Numbered from the stretch's first letter, positions 34,004 to 42,880 are shown. The stretch: DNA of 64,000 nucleotides from Flavobacteriales bacterium UBA6051 (GCA_002427735.1 DIYP01000014.1:248001-312000), one strand, 5' to 3'. The notes: generated by a model from the sequence alone, not told the origin. Made by a program: numbers and translations.

Positions 34004-35185
34004 TTAATATTCTTTAAAGATGCCTTTTTTAGCTGTTAAATAACTCGCAAGTATAAAAAGCAAGTAAGCAAGTACCAAGGAACCAATGCTCCCAATAGTA
34101 ATGCCGGTCTCTATGTAAAGTCCTCCTGATTCAAACATGTCATCAAGGAAGTACTTAAAAGTGAAGAACATTAGTAAGCCAAGTCCAGCAACCACTCCAA
34201 ATATTCGAATGAAGTAAATGAAGAACTTACGGATAATATCATTTGGATGGTAACCGATGCGTAATAACGTTCTTACCTCGTACGCATTTTTTGACATCAG
34301 CAACTGTAAATATTGAATGAGAACCAGACCTGAGACGAAAACGGCAATAACGGAAATACCGAGAACTACGAGAAACAACGTACCAATCATGCTTTTCAAT
34401 CGCCCAATGACCATTTGAGAATCCTTTGATTCTAGTCCACGTTTCTCCAATAACTCTTCGACCAACCCAAACTCACTTTCCTTTCCGGAAATCATGATTT
34501 GTGTGATCTTTTGTTCAGAACCATCTGAGAACTTATCGTTTCCATAGGTCATAAATGTTTCAGGTACAAGTATTGCAGCAACAGCATTGGTAAATCCGAC
34601 AATTTTAGCATTTACCCATTCTTTTTTCGATTTGTCTTTACTCTCTAGTGTGAACTTAAAATTGATGTCCATGGCAAGATCGTCGGAAACCTGCGGAATT
34701 CCCTTTGCGCTCATGAACGTATTCAACATAACTAAAAAGTCCCGTGGCATAATGATCGGAACGAGTGTATCACCTTCTTTCCAGCCCCAATTCGTTGTTT
34801 TGATATCGAGAAACTCTTCGTCCACAGTTTGAATGAATACATCTGATCGGAAGTATGGAACGAGTTCGTCGTCCGTTTGAAAGGATACAGCAAAGTTATT
34901 TGCTACAACGGGTTTAACATCTAAAATAAACGGTTCGCTTTTAATTTTTTCAATTTCGCTCTTACTGAAGTCTGTACGTGTAATATTGAGTACACTGGAG
35001 TTTGAAACTTCTTTTTGAACAATAATTGTATTCGGTCCGAGAATTTCTTCACCTTCACCGAACTCGCTAACACGAATTAAATAATGAATTGATGTAATAA
35101 GAAAGGTTATTCCCATGAAAGCTCCAATCACGGCTATGATTAGTTGCTTTCTGTCCTGATTTCGAAAGAGCAATTTTCTTAGCAT
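34004..35185 (-). CDS. FtsX/MacB-type ABC transporter permease
   Basis: The 393-residue protein has the MacB layout: one membrane segment near residues 17-37, a ~230-residue extracytoplasmic domain, then three membrane segments in the C-terminal part (LFLVVLGISVIAVFVSGLVL, FIRIFGVVAGLGLLMFF, IGSIGSLVLAYLLFILASYL). Such transporters drive mechanical work on periplasmic partners (lipoprotein release, efflux, peptidoglycan hydrolase activation). Its ATPase gene ends 2 bp upstream and is co-transcribed. No MacA-like or LolC-like partner is nearby, so the task is unknown. Confidence 0.85.
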   Translation of the reverse strand: MLRKLLFRNQDRKQLIIAVIGAFMGITFLITSIHYLIRVSEFGEGEEILGPNTIIVQKEVSNSSVLNITRTDFSKSEIEKIKSEPFILDVKPVVANNFAVSFQTDDELVPYFRSDVFIQTVDEEFLDIKTTNWGWKEGDTLVPIIMPRDFLVMLNTFMSAKGIPQVSDDLAMDINFKFTLESKDKSKKEWVNAKIVGFTNAVAAILVPETFMTYGNDKFSDGSEQKITQIMISGKESEFGLVEELLEKRGLESKDSQMVIGRLKSMIGTLFLVVLGISVIAVFVSGLVLIQYLQLLMSKNAYEVRTLLRIGYHPNDIIRKFFIYFIRIFGVVAGLGLLMFFTFKYFLDDMFESGGLYIETGITIGSIGSLVLAYLLFILASYLTAKKGIFKEY

Positions 35186-35187
35186 GA

Positions 35188-35829
35188 TTAAAGTTTTAAT
35201 TCCTGATCAAATGAGTATCCATGGTCGCTTCCCAGACTTGTTAATACAAAGCCTGCCTCTTGCTCAATCGTTCGTTGGTGGATGATTTCCAGGCAACGAT
35301 TGGCATTCTCGACATCTAGATGTGAAAATGGTTCATCCATGATGAGCCATGCATACGGCTGTGCCATAGCTCTTATAATTGCCACGCGCTGTTGCTGTCC
35401 CATTGAAAGTAGACCGCATTGCTGTTCCCATTTATTGTCTATTTCGAGTTTTTCTAAGAAGGCTTTCAATTCCGTTTCAGTATAGGTGTCGGTCAGGCGA
35501 TTCTTCAAAAGCAAGTTTTCACGAACCGAAAGTTTTGGAAACAATTGAAGGTCCTGAAAAACAACAGAGATTTTGCTTTTTCTGATTTCAGTCCAATCGG
35601 ATGGAGTCAGCTTACTTATATCCTGTCCATCATACAAGAGTTCACCTGAATAGTCGCGTCGTAATCCAAAAATGGTAGTTGTAAATGTGGACTTCCCCTT
35701 GCCACTTGATGCGTTAAGCATAATACGATTTCCACTTTTCAGTTCAACGTTATTGCCCCAAATACTCTCCGATCCGTGTTGGATGGAGGCAAGTGGCTGA
35801 GGCATTATGTTAGCGAGTGTGATGTTCAT
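35188..35829 (-). CDS. ABC transporter ATP-binding protein with altered motifs
   Basis: This 213-residue ATPase has a signature LLSMGQQQRVAI and Walker B WLIMDEPFSHLD. Two positions are unusual. Its Walker A reads ASSGKGKST with Ala where the first Gly of GxSGxGKST stands. Where the H-loop His is expected, the chain reads FVLTSLGSDHG, so the switch His appears to be Leu or shifted. Catalysis may therefore be altered, although Lys and the Walker B Glu are present. The FtsX-like permease gene follows by 2 bp. Short C-terminus, length otherwise normal. Confidence 0.82.
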   Translation of the reverse strand: MNITLANIMPQPLASIQHGSESIWGNNVELKSGNRIMLNASSGKGKSTFTTTIFGLRRDYSGELLYDGQDISKLTPSDWTEIRKSKISVVFQDLQLFPKLSVRENLLLKNRLTDTYTETELKAFLEKLEIDNKWEQQCGLLSMGQQQRVAIIRAMAQPYAWLIMDEPFSHLDVENANRCLEIIHQRTIEQEAGFVLTSLGSDHGYSFDQELKL

Positions 35830-35873
35830 GAATGGTTGTTTGATGAGTATTTTTCAAAGATCATTCCATTTTT

Positions 35874-36797
35874 TCATTCTTCTTCTGCCTGTGTCTTCAT
35901 TGAATGAAAAGAGTCGACTATTTCGGAAACCATTTGATCGGTTTGTGAATATTTGATCCAATGTGCTTCAGGATGCCTTCTGAACCATGTAAGTTGCCTT
36001 TTCGCATATCGCCGTGTATTTTGCTTGATTGCTGCAACTGCTTGTTCCAATGTCGATTCGCCGTCCAAATAACTAAATAATTCTTTATAGCCAACGGTAT
36101 TCATAGATGTGAGGTTTCGAAAGCTTAGTACAGACTTCACCTCTTCCAGCAAACCAGCTTCCATCATCAAGTCAACACGTAAATTAATTCGTTCATATAA
36201 CGTCTCACGATCATGATTGATAACGAATCGATAGGTTTGAAACGATCTTTCTGCATTTTTTGCTTTTCGTTGAGTAGAGTAGGGCTGGCCCGTTAAACGA
36301 ATTACTTCGATTGCTCTGATTACTCGAGCAGGATTGTTTTTATCAACTACCTCATAGAAGGCTGGATCTTTTTCCCTTAACTCATCTAGTAAAACATCTA
36401 GGCCGTTTAGGTCATATTCATGTTGAATGGCTTTTCTCAATGCATTGGAAGAAGGAATGTCATCCAATCCAAGACAAAGTGCATCAATGAACATTCCTGA
36501 ACCTCCGGTAAGGATAACTACATCATGATACTGGAATTGCTCTTCCAATAGAGGCAAGGCTTCCTTTTCATATTGAGCAGAAGTAAGTTCATCTGAAAGA
36601 TGGTGCGAGTCAATAAAGAAATGTGGAATGCCATCTTGTTCCTGGCTACTGGGCTTTGCTGTTCCAATGGAAAGTTCTTTGTAGAATTGCCTTGAATCTG
36701 CAGAAAAAATACACGTATTAAAGTGCTTTGCCAAGGCAATGCTAAGACTTGTTTTACCACTAGCTGTAGGACCTTCTATGACAATTAGATGCTTGAT
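35874..36797 (-). CDS. miaA: tRNA dimethylallyltransferase, without a canonical start codon
   Basis: MiaA adds a dimethylallyl group to A37 of tRNAs reading U-starting codons. The protein contains SADSRQFYKELSIGTAKPSS, TGGSGMFIDAL, RVIRAIEVIRLTGQP and RRYAKRQLTWFRRHP, all typical. The only in-frame ATG/GTG/TTG near the start (TTG at 36734) lies after the P-loop. The codons upstream read HLIVIEGPTASGKTSLSIALAK, i.e. a complete P-loop, up to an in-frame TAG at 36812-36810. No ATG, GTG or TTG occurs between. By alignment the start should be near ATC at 36797 (alternatives ATT 36785, ATA 36779), giving ~308 residues. Either initiation is non-canonical or there is a sequence error. Confidence 0.85.
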   Translation of the reverse strand: MKHLIVIEGPTASGKTSLSIALAKHFNTCIFSADSRQFYKELSIGTAKPSSQEQDGIPHFFIDSHHLSDELTSAQYEKEALPLLEEQFQYHDVVILTGGSGMFIDALCLGLDDIPSSNALRKAIQHEYDLNGLDVLLDELREKDPAFYEVVDKNNPARVIRAIEVIRLTGQPYSTQRKAKNAERSFQTYRFVINHDRETLYERINLRVDLMMEAGLLEEVKSVLSFRNLTSMNTVGYKELFSYLDGESTLEQAVAAIKQNTRRYAKRQLTWFRRHPEAHWIKYSQTDQMVSEIVDSFHSMKTQAEEE

Positions 36798-36825
36798 GAC
36801 TTTTTTTGCCTAAAAGTAGAAACTA

Positions 36826-38277
36826 TCACTGATAAATTGCTGCCCATTCGATATAACGTTCAGTGACTTGTCGAACATACTTGTACGTCGTCTTACTACG
36901 CATCATACCATGCCTAACGACTTCATCTTGATAGTATTCTTGCTTTGAGAGGTTCAGCAGCATTTTTTCCACGTTGTCATCCCAAACCAGCGGATTCAAT
37001 CCATGCTTTTTGGCGAGTCGTTGGGCATCGTTAATGTGTCCACGACCAGCATTGTAAGATGCTAAAGCAAATTTCTTCCGTTGGAATTCATCTGGGACTG
37101 CACTCCAGGTTTTTTCGTCCGCCATGAGCTTGCGTGCACCGCCCATGATTTGCGTTTCGGGAGGAGAATCTGGATAGACACCATAGTGCGGACCTGTGTT
37201 AGGCATAAATTGCATCATTCCATATGCTCCTCCAAACCCTTGAATATTTGGATTGAATTTAGATTCTTGATAGGCAACAGCTGCAACTAAACGCCAATCC
37301 CAACCGCTCATTGCTTCAGCTCGTTTGAATATTTCGTCAAACTGAGAAATGCGTGTTCCATTTAGTTGGGTATAATTTTTAAAGTCGTTTTTGGCAAGAT
37401 GAGGTAGTTCAAAATACTTACGCGATATGTATTTATAGGTCGATTTTTCTTTGAAATTGATGAGCCATTCATCCAATCGAGCTTTTAACAGATGACTGGT
37501 TTTTCGAAGACCAAATGCCAATTTTTGATTCACTGAAAGCCCAAGTTCTGTATGAATATTATCGAAAAACTGCTCATTCACCTTGGCAACATTATCTTCT
37601 GTTATTGTATAGTCAATGATTCCGTCTGCTACCATTTCGATCAGTTCTTCACCACCAATATTCCCTTGCATACCTTCAATCATGATGGTATCACCAATTT
37701 CTTCCTGAAGGTGTAACAAACGTTCGTAATAACTAGAATTCTGCCAGACTTGTACGGTTTTATTTGCGAGTTGAACAGGGTTGTCAAGCATCTTTGCCTT
37801 CCAATCTTCCTCTTTCATATCCTCCCATCCGTCAGGTTTTCTTTGTACGAGTACCTGTTTCGATTGCATGAAAGGCTCAGAGAAACTGATAAATTTCGAA
37901 CGTTCTCTAGTGACTGTGTAATTGCACGCAATAATATCGCCTTCACCACGGTCAAGCATTGTAATAAGGCTATCAAGGTTTTTTACAACGACAACTTCTA
38001 ACTCAACACCAATTTCTTCGGCAAACAACTTGAGTAGCTCGTACTCAAACCCCATTTTTTTGCCCTTATAGATGAAATATGAAGTAGAGCTATTTTCTGC
38101 GAGGACAGTTAACTTTCCCTTTTCAATAATTTCTGGAAGGTCTATCAATACTCCGGGACGATTGAAGTTCTTATCGTTCGGGTCCTCAGGTTTCTCCATT
38201 ACACATGCAGTCAATGCCAAAAGACCGACGATAAAAATCAGCAGCAAGGAATAATTTCTTTTCTGAATTGTGTGCAT
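36826..38277 (-). CDS. MltF-like lytic murein transglycosylase lipoprotein
   Basis: The ATG at 38277 gives 483 residues with a lipoprotein signal (FIVGLLALTAC). Residues ~40-285 form a type 3 solute-binding-protein domain (GKLTVLAENSSTSYFIYKGK, GEGDIIACNYTVTRER, FSEPFMQSKQVLV), and residues ~310-450 form an SLT transglycosylase domain with the catalytic Glu in AVAYQESKFNP and GAYGMMQFMPNT, plus NAGRGHI. This two-domain order is that of MltF, which cleaves peptidoglycan and is regulated by its binding domain. An upstream TTG at 38286 was rejected. Confidence 0.92.
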   Translation of the reverse strand: MHTIQKRNYSLLLIFIVGLLALTACVMEKPEDPNDKNFNRPGVLIDLPEIIEKGKLTVLAENSSTSYFIYKGKKMGFEYELLKLFAEEIGVELEVVVVKNLDSLITMLDRGEGDIIACNYTVTRERSKFISFSEPFMQSKQVLVQRKPDGWEDMKEEDWKAKMLDNPVQLANKTVQVWQNSSYYERLLHLQEEIGDTIMIEGMQGNIGGEELIEMVADGIIDYTITEDNVAKVNEQFFDNIHTELGLSVNQKLAFGLRKTSHLLKARLDEWLINFKEKSTYKYISRKYFELPHLAKNDFKNYTQLNGTRISQFDEIFKRAEAMSGWDWRLVAAVAYQESKFNPNIQGFGGAYGMMQFMPNTGPHYGVYPDSPPETQIMGGARKLMADEKTWSAVPDEFQRKKFALASYNAGRGHINDAQRLAKKHGLNPLVWDDNVEKMLLNLSKQEYYQDEVVRHGMMRSKTTYKYVRQVTERYIEWAAIYQ

Positions 38278-38361
38278 GGATTCCAAAGGTGTGAGTAAAT
38301 TATGGTTTTTTGATCAAAGGATGAGCAGATGATGGTTATTAATTATCAACTTTCACTGAAG

Positions 38362-38952
38362 TCAGAGATTATTTTCTCGGTAATAATCACTAAAGTAAGT
38401 TTGTGCGTCTAGCATGTATTTTTCAAATGCCTCCGTAATAATTGTTTCGTTATCAAGGAATACCTCTGGTGCCTTGTGAAGAACATTTTCAAATGAAATT
38501 CTTCTCGAAAGCCCATGTGAAGCTCTTCTCAGGCCTTCCACTTCTGCATAGTGCAATAACCAGTGTTCCTGTTTCATTTTACTGAGAACAACAAGGAAGA
38601 ATTCTTTATCGAAATGCGTTGTGTCAACTTCTGCATTTTCAAAATCTTGAATAAAGCGCTTAAAAGGAGTTGAATGAAATTGATCCCATTTCTTCGCTAG
38701 AAGATGATCAAAATACAGATCAATAGCAATGCTTGCGATTTTGGGCAACGGTTCATATAACTTATGAAGTAAATCTAGAACTGCAGGGTGATTATCAATG
38801 TAGAAATCAATTGTTCTATGCAGTCGAATTCCTTTCTGAACGGAGTCCGGGTATCTGGATAGATCTTTTCCTTTAACAAAATCACCAAATAAATTGGCAT
38901 GCATCAAGTCCTGATCGTTATTAGAGAAATAGAGATGTCCTAGATAATTCAC
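38362..38952 (-). CDS. Acyl carrier protein phosphodiesterase-like (AcpH family)
   Basis: 196 residues beginning MNYLGHLYFS, then GDFVKGKDLSRYPDSVQKGIRLHRTIDFYIDNH; this matches the DUF479/AcpH family, whose E. coli member removes the 4'-phosphopantetheine group from acyl carrier protein. The conserved H and D residues (GDFVKG, LHRTID) lie in an HD-like fold. The start is GTG at 38952; no in-frame ATG is present upstream. Its exact activity in Bacteroidota is not established. Confidence 0.85.
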   Translation of the reverse strand: MNYLGHLYFSNNDQDLMHANLFGDFVKGKDLSRYPDSVQKGIRLHRTIDFYIDNHPAVLDLLHKLYEPLPKIASIAIDLYFDHLLAKKWDQFHSTPFKRFIQDFENAEVDTTHFDKEFFLVVLSKMKQEHWLLHYAEVEGLRRASHGLSRRISFENVLHKAPEVFLDNETIITEAFEKYMLDAQTYFSDYYRENNL

Positions 38953-38982
38953 ATGACAATGTACACGAAAAAAGGGACAAAA

Positions 38983-39010
38983 AAAATCCTGAGCAGCTAC
39001 TCAGGATTTT
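38983..39010 (-). terminator. Terminator of the DUF2795 gene
   Basis: AAAATCCTGAG and CTCAGGATTTT form an 11-bp stem with a 6-nt loop just past the stop at 39014; a T-run follows on the minus strand. Confidence 0.85.
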
Positions 39011-39013
39011 CGT

Positions 39014-39235
39014 TTAATATTCATCTTCGTTGAAGAGGAAATCTTCACGGGACGGATAGTCCGGCCAAATTTCTTCGATGTTTTCGTAGGTCTCTCCCTC
39101 ATCTTCTAAGGCCTGAAGATTTTCCACTACCTCTAAAGGAGCACCTGCTCTGATAGCATAATCCACTAACTCATCTTTAGTCGCTGGCCAAGGTGCATCT
39201 TCCAAATATGAAGCTAACTCTAATGTCCAATACAT
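39014..39235 (-). CDS. DUF2795 family protein
   Basis: A 73-residue acidic protein (MYWTLELASYLEDAPWPATK at the start) matching the short DUF2795 family common in Bacteroidota. No catalytic motif is visible; the family's function is unknown. It is monocistronic: own promoter (TACTTTTG) and strong terminator. Confidence 0.88.
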   Translation of the reverse strand: MYWTLELASYLEDAPWPATKDELVDYAIRAGAPLEVVENLQALEDEGETYENIEEIWPDYPSREDFLFNEDEY

Positions 39236-39265
39236 ACTATTCTTCTTTTAACCTGTTGTTGGCGC

Positions 39266-39296
39266 AAAAGTAAATTTTATTTGAACGATTCCAAAT
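39266..39296 (-). promoter_or_regulatory. Promoter of the DUF2795 gene
   Basis: On the minus strand TACTTTTG (39273-39266) is preceded by TTTG about 19 bp upstream, a near-ideal Bacteroidota promoter. Confidence 0.65.
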
Positions 39297-39342
39297 AAAT
39301 TTTGAAAAACTTTCCGTGGAAAAAACGAGCATAATATTCTGT

Positions 39343-39891
39343 TTACATGCGCGGTTTCCAGGGCTGTTCTTTTGCATTTAAATCTTTTGTCAATTTTCTA
39401 CTTAACACGAATAAATAATCGCTCAAACGATTAACATAGGCTAATACGATCGGAGAAACGGGATCGTTGGCACTTAGTTCTGTAATAATTCGTTCTCCTC
39501 TTCTGCATACGCATCGGGCGATGTGCGCGTAAGAGACCGTTGTATGTCCTCCTGGAAGAACGAAACTCTTCATAGGTTCTAGCTCTTCGTCCATTGCATC
39601 AATTGCCTTCTCCAAATAGGTAATGTCCGCCTCGCTAAGCTCTGGTAGCTTCATTTTTGAAGTTTCAGGATCGGAAGCTAATAGTGCACCAAGTGTAAAT
39701 AATCGGTCCTGAATTTCTAAAAGCTGATCAACATATTGTGGATCAATTTCCTGATCTCTGATCAATCCTATCCATGAATTCAATTCATCCGTGGTGCCAT
39801 ATGCCTCAATACGCAGAGAACTTTTCGGAATCCTTGTTCCGCCGATCAACTGCGTAGTTCCTGAATCTCCTTTCTTCGTGTATACTTTCAT
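39343..39891 (-). CDS. Cob(I)alamin adenosyltransferase, PduO type
   Basis: The 182-residue product begins MKVYTKKGDSGTTQLIGG, the ATP-binding N-terminus of PduO-type enzymes, and has ARCVCRRGERIITEL and the YVNRLSDYLFVLSRKL segment near the end. It attaches the adenosyl group to cob(I)alamin to make coenzyme B12 for mutases and other B12 enzymes. It lies 2 bp downstream of the cyclase gene and is probably co-transcribed. No other cobalamin gene is nearby. Confidence 0.93.
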   Translation of the reverse strand: MKVYTKKGDSGTTQLIGGTRIPKSSLRIEAYGTTDELNSWIGLIRDQEIDPQYVDQLLEIQDRLFTLGALLASDPETSKMKLPELSEADITYLEKAIDAMDEELEPMKSFVLPGGHTTVSYAHIARCVCRRGERIITELSANDPVSPIVLAYVNRLSDYLFVLSRKLTKDLNAKEQPWKPRM

Positions 39892-39893
39892 AA

Positions 39894-41588
39894 TTAATCG
39901 TTCTCGTGTAATTTTCTCAATTTCTTCTTTAAATCCTCGATGCGAACACTTTTTCCGTAGGCCCGGATATTTTGCGCCGTTTCGGTGTAGTATTCATGTT
40001 TGTTTTGTAGGAATTCAAGTTGGTATAGAATCCATTCTTCGTCCGTGAATGAATTCCCAAAATTCTCCATCTCTTTTCTCAACTTCTTAGCAATGACATG
40101 GTAATCTGGTCTACCCAGGTAATCATGATCTGCATCGCTCATGATTTTTTCTAATAGAGTTTGCGGTCGAACGCTGTGTTTTGTCGCATTGATGATGGAT
40201 GAAATCGTATCAATTTGCTCTTCACTGTAACCAAATTTAGGAAGTGAAGAACGCGCCATGCTGATTCCAAAATCTTCATTGTTATGGTATTCCAAGATAA
40301 ATCCAGCATCATGATAAAGTGCCGCTGTTCTCAAAAGTAAAATATCGTCTTCACTAATACCTTCCAGTTTGGCATATCTAATAGCTGCTTTTTCGACGTT
40401 CAGAGTATGTGGAACGTCATGATAAAGAATTTCATCTGGTAAAAGTGATCGAAGACGGTTGATAATGTACATCCTTGTGTGCTCAAAATCCATGGAAGGA
40501 AGCCCACAAATAAGGCGAAGATCCGCGTTGGGAGAAAGCCCTTCATGATACATGCAAAATTCACGCTTTAACCCTTTGAGGTAGAACATTTCGACCGTAC
40601 CTCCGCGCTTTTGTATATCAATGTTTCCTCTTGACTCTGTCTCAAAGTAATCATAGATTTTGTCTTGTATCGAACGTGTGATACTAATACTGCTGCTCTT
40701 TGTCATCGCTTCAGCACGAGCCGCAATATTTACCGTATCTCCCCAAACGTCGAAACTGTATTTAGAAGCGCCAATGATACCAGCGACCAATGGTCCCATG
40801 TGTAGTCCGATTCTGATCTCCCAGTAATCACGTTTCATAGCAATAGCTACGTCCCGCTCTTTTCGCATGTAATCCCTTATCTCAAGTGCAGCGAGACAAG
40901 AACGAATTGCCGGTTCCGGATTATCTTCTGTGACTCCAGAAAGTGCCATATACGCATCTCCAATTGTTTTGATTTTTTCAAGGTTGTATTTATCAATTAT
41001 CTCGTCAAAACGTGTGAAGTATTTTTCAAGTTGCCGGATCAAACCTAGCGGTCGCATAGCCTTTGCTTTCAGAGAGAAATCAACGAAATCGGTAAATAAG
41101 ACCACACCGTTCTCGACTCTTTTTGGTGAAAATTTACCAGTATTGGAGAGCTCTTCCAATACGGTCAGTGGGAAGATATTACTTAGTAATTGACCAATGC
41201 GTTGATCTTTGTAATAAAGTGTTTTAAAAACTTCGACTTTACTTTTGATCAGATTAGGATTAAATGGATGTGTAATGTAGTCCACGGCCCCTTCTCGCAT
41301 CCCTTTGACTAAGCGTACATTGGAGCTTCCTTCTCGTGTAATCAAGATGATATAATTATTCTTGATAAGGCTATTTTGCCTTAAGCGCTGGATGTTCGAA
41401 AGACCGTCAGGGGATTCGTCAATATTAATAAATATGATACCAACTTCTTTGCGTTCAATAATATCTACAGCTGAGTCAAGTGAATCGGCCATAACCACAT
41501 TATTTCCTCCACCTGATAAAATCTCTTTCAGGCCATGACGAATTTTAATATCATTATCGATGACGAGAATATTGATGAACCTTTCCAT
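39894..41588 (-). CDS. Pseudo-receiver/class III adenylate cyclase/HD-domain protein
   Basis: The 564-residue soluble protein has three domains. Residues 1-125 are a receiver fold with acidic D11/D13 and T84, but the phosphoacceptor position is Asn55 and the conserved Lys is His107 (YITHPF), so it is probably not phosphorylated. Residues ~150-340 are a class III nucleotide cyclase: metal Asp167 (FTDFVDF) and Asp211 (TIGDAYM), transition-state Asn287 and Arg291 (NIAARAE), and Lys207/Asp280 (FDVWGD), which predict ATP as substrate. Residues ~385-540 are an HD region with HDVPHTLNVEK and ALYHDAGF. The HD part could break down a nucleotide or bind one. It follows ispH by 5 bp. Confidence 0.88.
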   Translation of the reverse strand: MERFINILVIDNDIKIRHGLKEILSGGGNNVVMADSLDSAVDIIERKEVGIIFINIDESPDGLSNIQRLRQNSLIKNNYIILITREGSSNVRLVKGMREGAVDYITHPFNPNLIKSKVEVFKTLYYKDQRIGQLLSNIFPLTVLEELSNTGKFSPKRVENGVVLFTDFVDFSLKAKAMRPLGLIRQLEKYFTRFDEIIDKYNLEKIKTIGDAYMALSGVTEDNPEPAIRSCLAALEIRDYMRKERDVAIAMKRDYWEIRIGLHMGPLVAGIIGASKYSFDVWGDTVNIAARAEAMTKSSSISITRSIQDKIYDYFETESRGNIDIQKRGGTVEMFYLKGLKREFCMYHEGLSPNADLRLICGLPSMDFEHTRMYIINRLRSLLPDEILYHDVPHTLNVEKAAIRYAKLEGISEDDILLLRTAALYHDAGFILEYHNNEDFGISMARSSLPKFGYSEEQIDTISSIINATKHSVRPQTLLEKIMSDADHDYLGRPDYHVIAKKLRKEMENFGNSFTDEEWILYQLEFLQNKHEYYTETAQNIRAYGKSVRIEDLKKKLRKLHEND

Positions 41589-41593
41589 ATCTC

Positions 41594-42799
41594 TTAAATA
41601 ACGTCTGGAGAGAAGGAAATATTCATCAGTGCTAATACTTTTTGCATTACACGATCTACTGCTGAGTCAGGACAGGATGCACCTGAAGTAATGATAATCT
41701 TTAGCGTATCTTTTTCAGGTAGGAAAGTAGTGTGCTTTTCTACTTCTTTTGAGTGTATATTAAACGCGTCGATTTCATTTTTCGACTTGATTTCATCCGC
41801 ATTTTTCACAAAATAAGTATTAAACTTATCTTCTAGTAACTCGACCAGATGAGATGTGTTGCTACTGTTGTATCCACCTACAACAATCGCTAAGTCTGCG
41901 GACTGATTAAGTAGTTCAAGTGTTGCAGATTGGTTGTCATTTGTCGCATAACAAAGCGTATCGCGCGTATCCGCAAAGTGATTCTTGATATCTTCCTCAC
42001 CGAATTTTTCGATCATGGTCGATCGCAAAAAATCAGCAATTTCTTGTGTTTCTGTCGCTAGCATCGTTGTTTGGTTTACAACACCAATTTTACGCAGGTC
42101 TTCCCGTGCATTGAAATTAGCAGACATTTTATCCTTAAAAAACTCAGAGAAGTCCGCTTCGGAATGCTTTCCTAAAATGAAATCAGCAAGGAAACGTGTT
42201 TCTTCCATGTCCCTAACAATGAGCGACGGTGAATTTAAATTGCTGTGCGAGAAAGTAGCTTTTGTTTCTTCATGTCGGTGCTTACCGTGAATAATGATGG
42301 TATGATCTGATTGACCGAGTTTCGCCGATCTGTTCCAGACTTTTTCTACAAATGGGCAAGTTGTGTTGTAAGACTGAACATCAATGCCCTTTTCAGTTAA
42401 AAGTTCGCTAATCTCTACTGTCGTTCCGAATGCAGGGATGATCACAATATCTTCTGATGTTACTTCATCCCAGGGTACCAATTGATTTCCTTCCGTGTCT
42501 TGAATGAATCGTACACCTTGACTCAAAAGATCTTGGTTAACCTCCGGGTTGTGAATCATCTGGCTAAGCAGAAAAATTCGTTTATCAGGGTTTTCTTGAA
42601 TCGCATTGTATGATTTTTCTATTGCGTTTTCTACGCCATAACAAAAACCAAAATGTCGACTGATAATGAACTCAACATTATCGAAGTGAAGTGAAGTAGG
42701 AGAGAAGTCCTTTTTTCTTGGATCATCCAGCTTTCTCTTGGCCTTTACTTTACTGATTATTGGAGAACGATAATACTCTGGAATATCAAATTTTTTCAT
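41594..42799 (-). CDS. ispH: 4-hydroxy-3-methylbut-2-enyl diphosphate reductase
   Basis: IspH makes IPP and DMAPP, the last step of the MEP pathway; it carries an Fe-S cluster. The three cluster Cys are in FGFCYGVENAI, NTTCPFVEKV and SGASCPDSAV. The 401-residue length is that of the longer Bacteroidota form, with an N-terminal extension of about 40 residues and insertions relative to the ~310-residue E. coli enzyme. miaA, which uses DMAPP, is encoded 5 kb away but not in the same operon. A strong terminator (42821-42855) lies upstream, so the gene needs its own promoter. Confidence 0.95.
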   Translation of the reverse strand: MKKFDIPEYYRSPIISKVKAKRKLDDPRKKDFSPTSLHFDNVEFIISRHFGFCYGVENAIEKSYNAIQENPDKRIFLLSQMIHNPEVNQDLLSQGVRFIQDTEGNQLVPWDEVTSEDIVIIPAFGTTVEISELLTEKGIDVQSYNTTCPFVEKVWNRSAKLGQSDHTIIIHGKHRHEETKATFSHSNLNSPSLIVRDMEETRFLADFILGKHSEADFSEFFKDKMSANFNAREDLRKIGVVNQTTMLATETQEIADFLRSTMIEKFGEEDIKNHFADTRDTLCYATNDNQSATLELLNQSADLAIVVGGYNSSNTSHLVELLEDKFNTYFVKNADEIKSKNEIDAFNIHSKEVEKHTTFLPEKDTLKIIITSGASCPDSAVDRVMQKVLALMNISFSPDVI

Positions 42800-42820
42800 C
42801 TTATATCAAATGTAACAAAA

Positions 42821-42855
42821 AAGCCGACTTCCCTGTCTTGTTGGGAAATCGGCTT
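42821..42855 (-). terminator. Terminator of the DUF4139 gene
   Basis: AAGCCGACTTCCC (42821-42833) pairs with GGGAAATCGGCTT (42843-42855) with one mismatch and a 9-nt loop; a T-run follows on the minus strand. Confidence 0.85.
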
Positions 42856-42880
42856 AACGGAATATTGGTATTTTGAAGTG

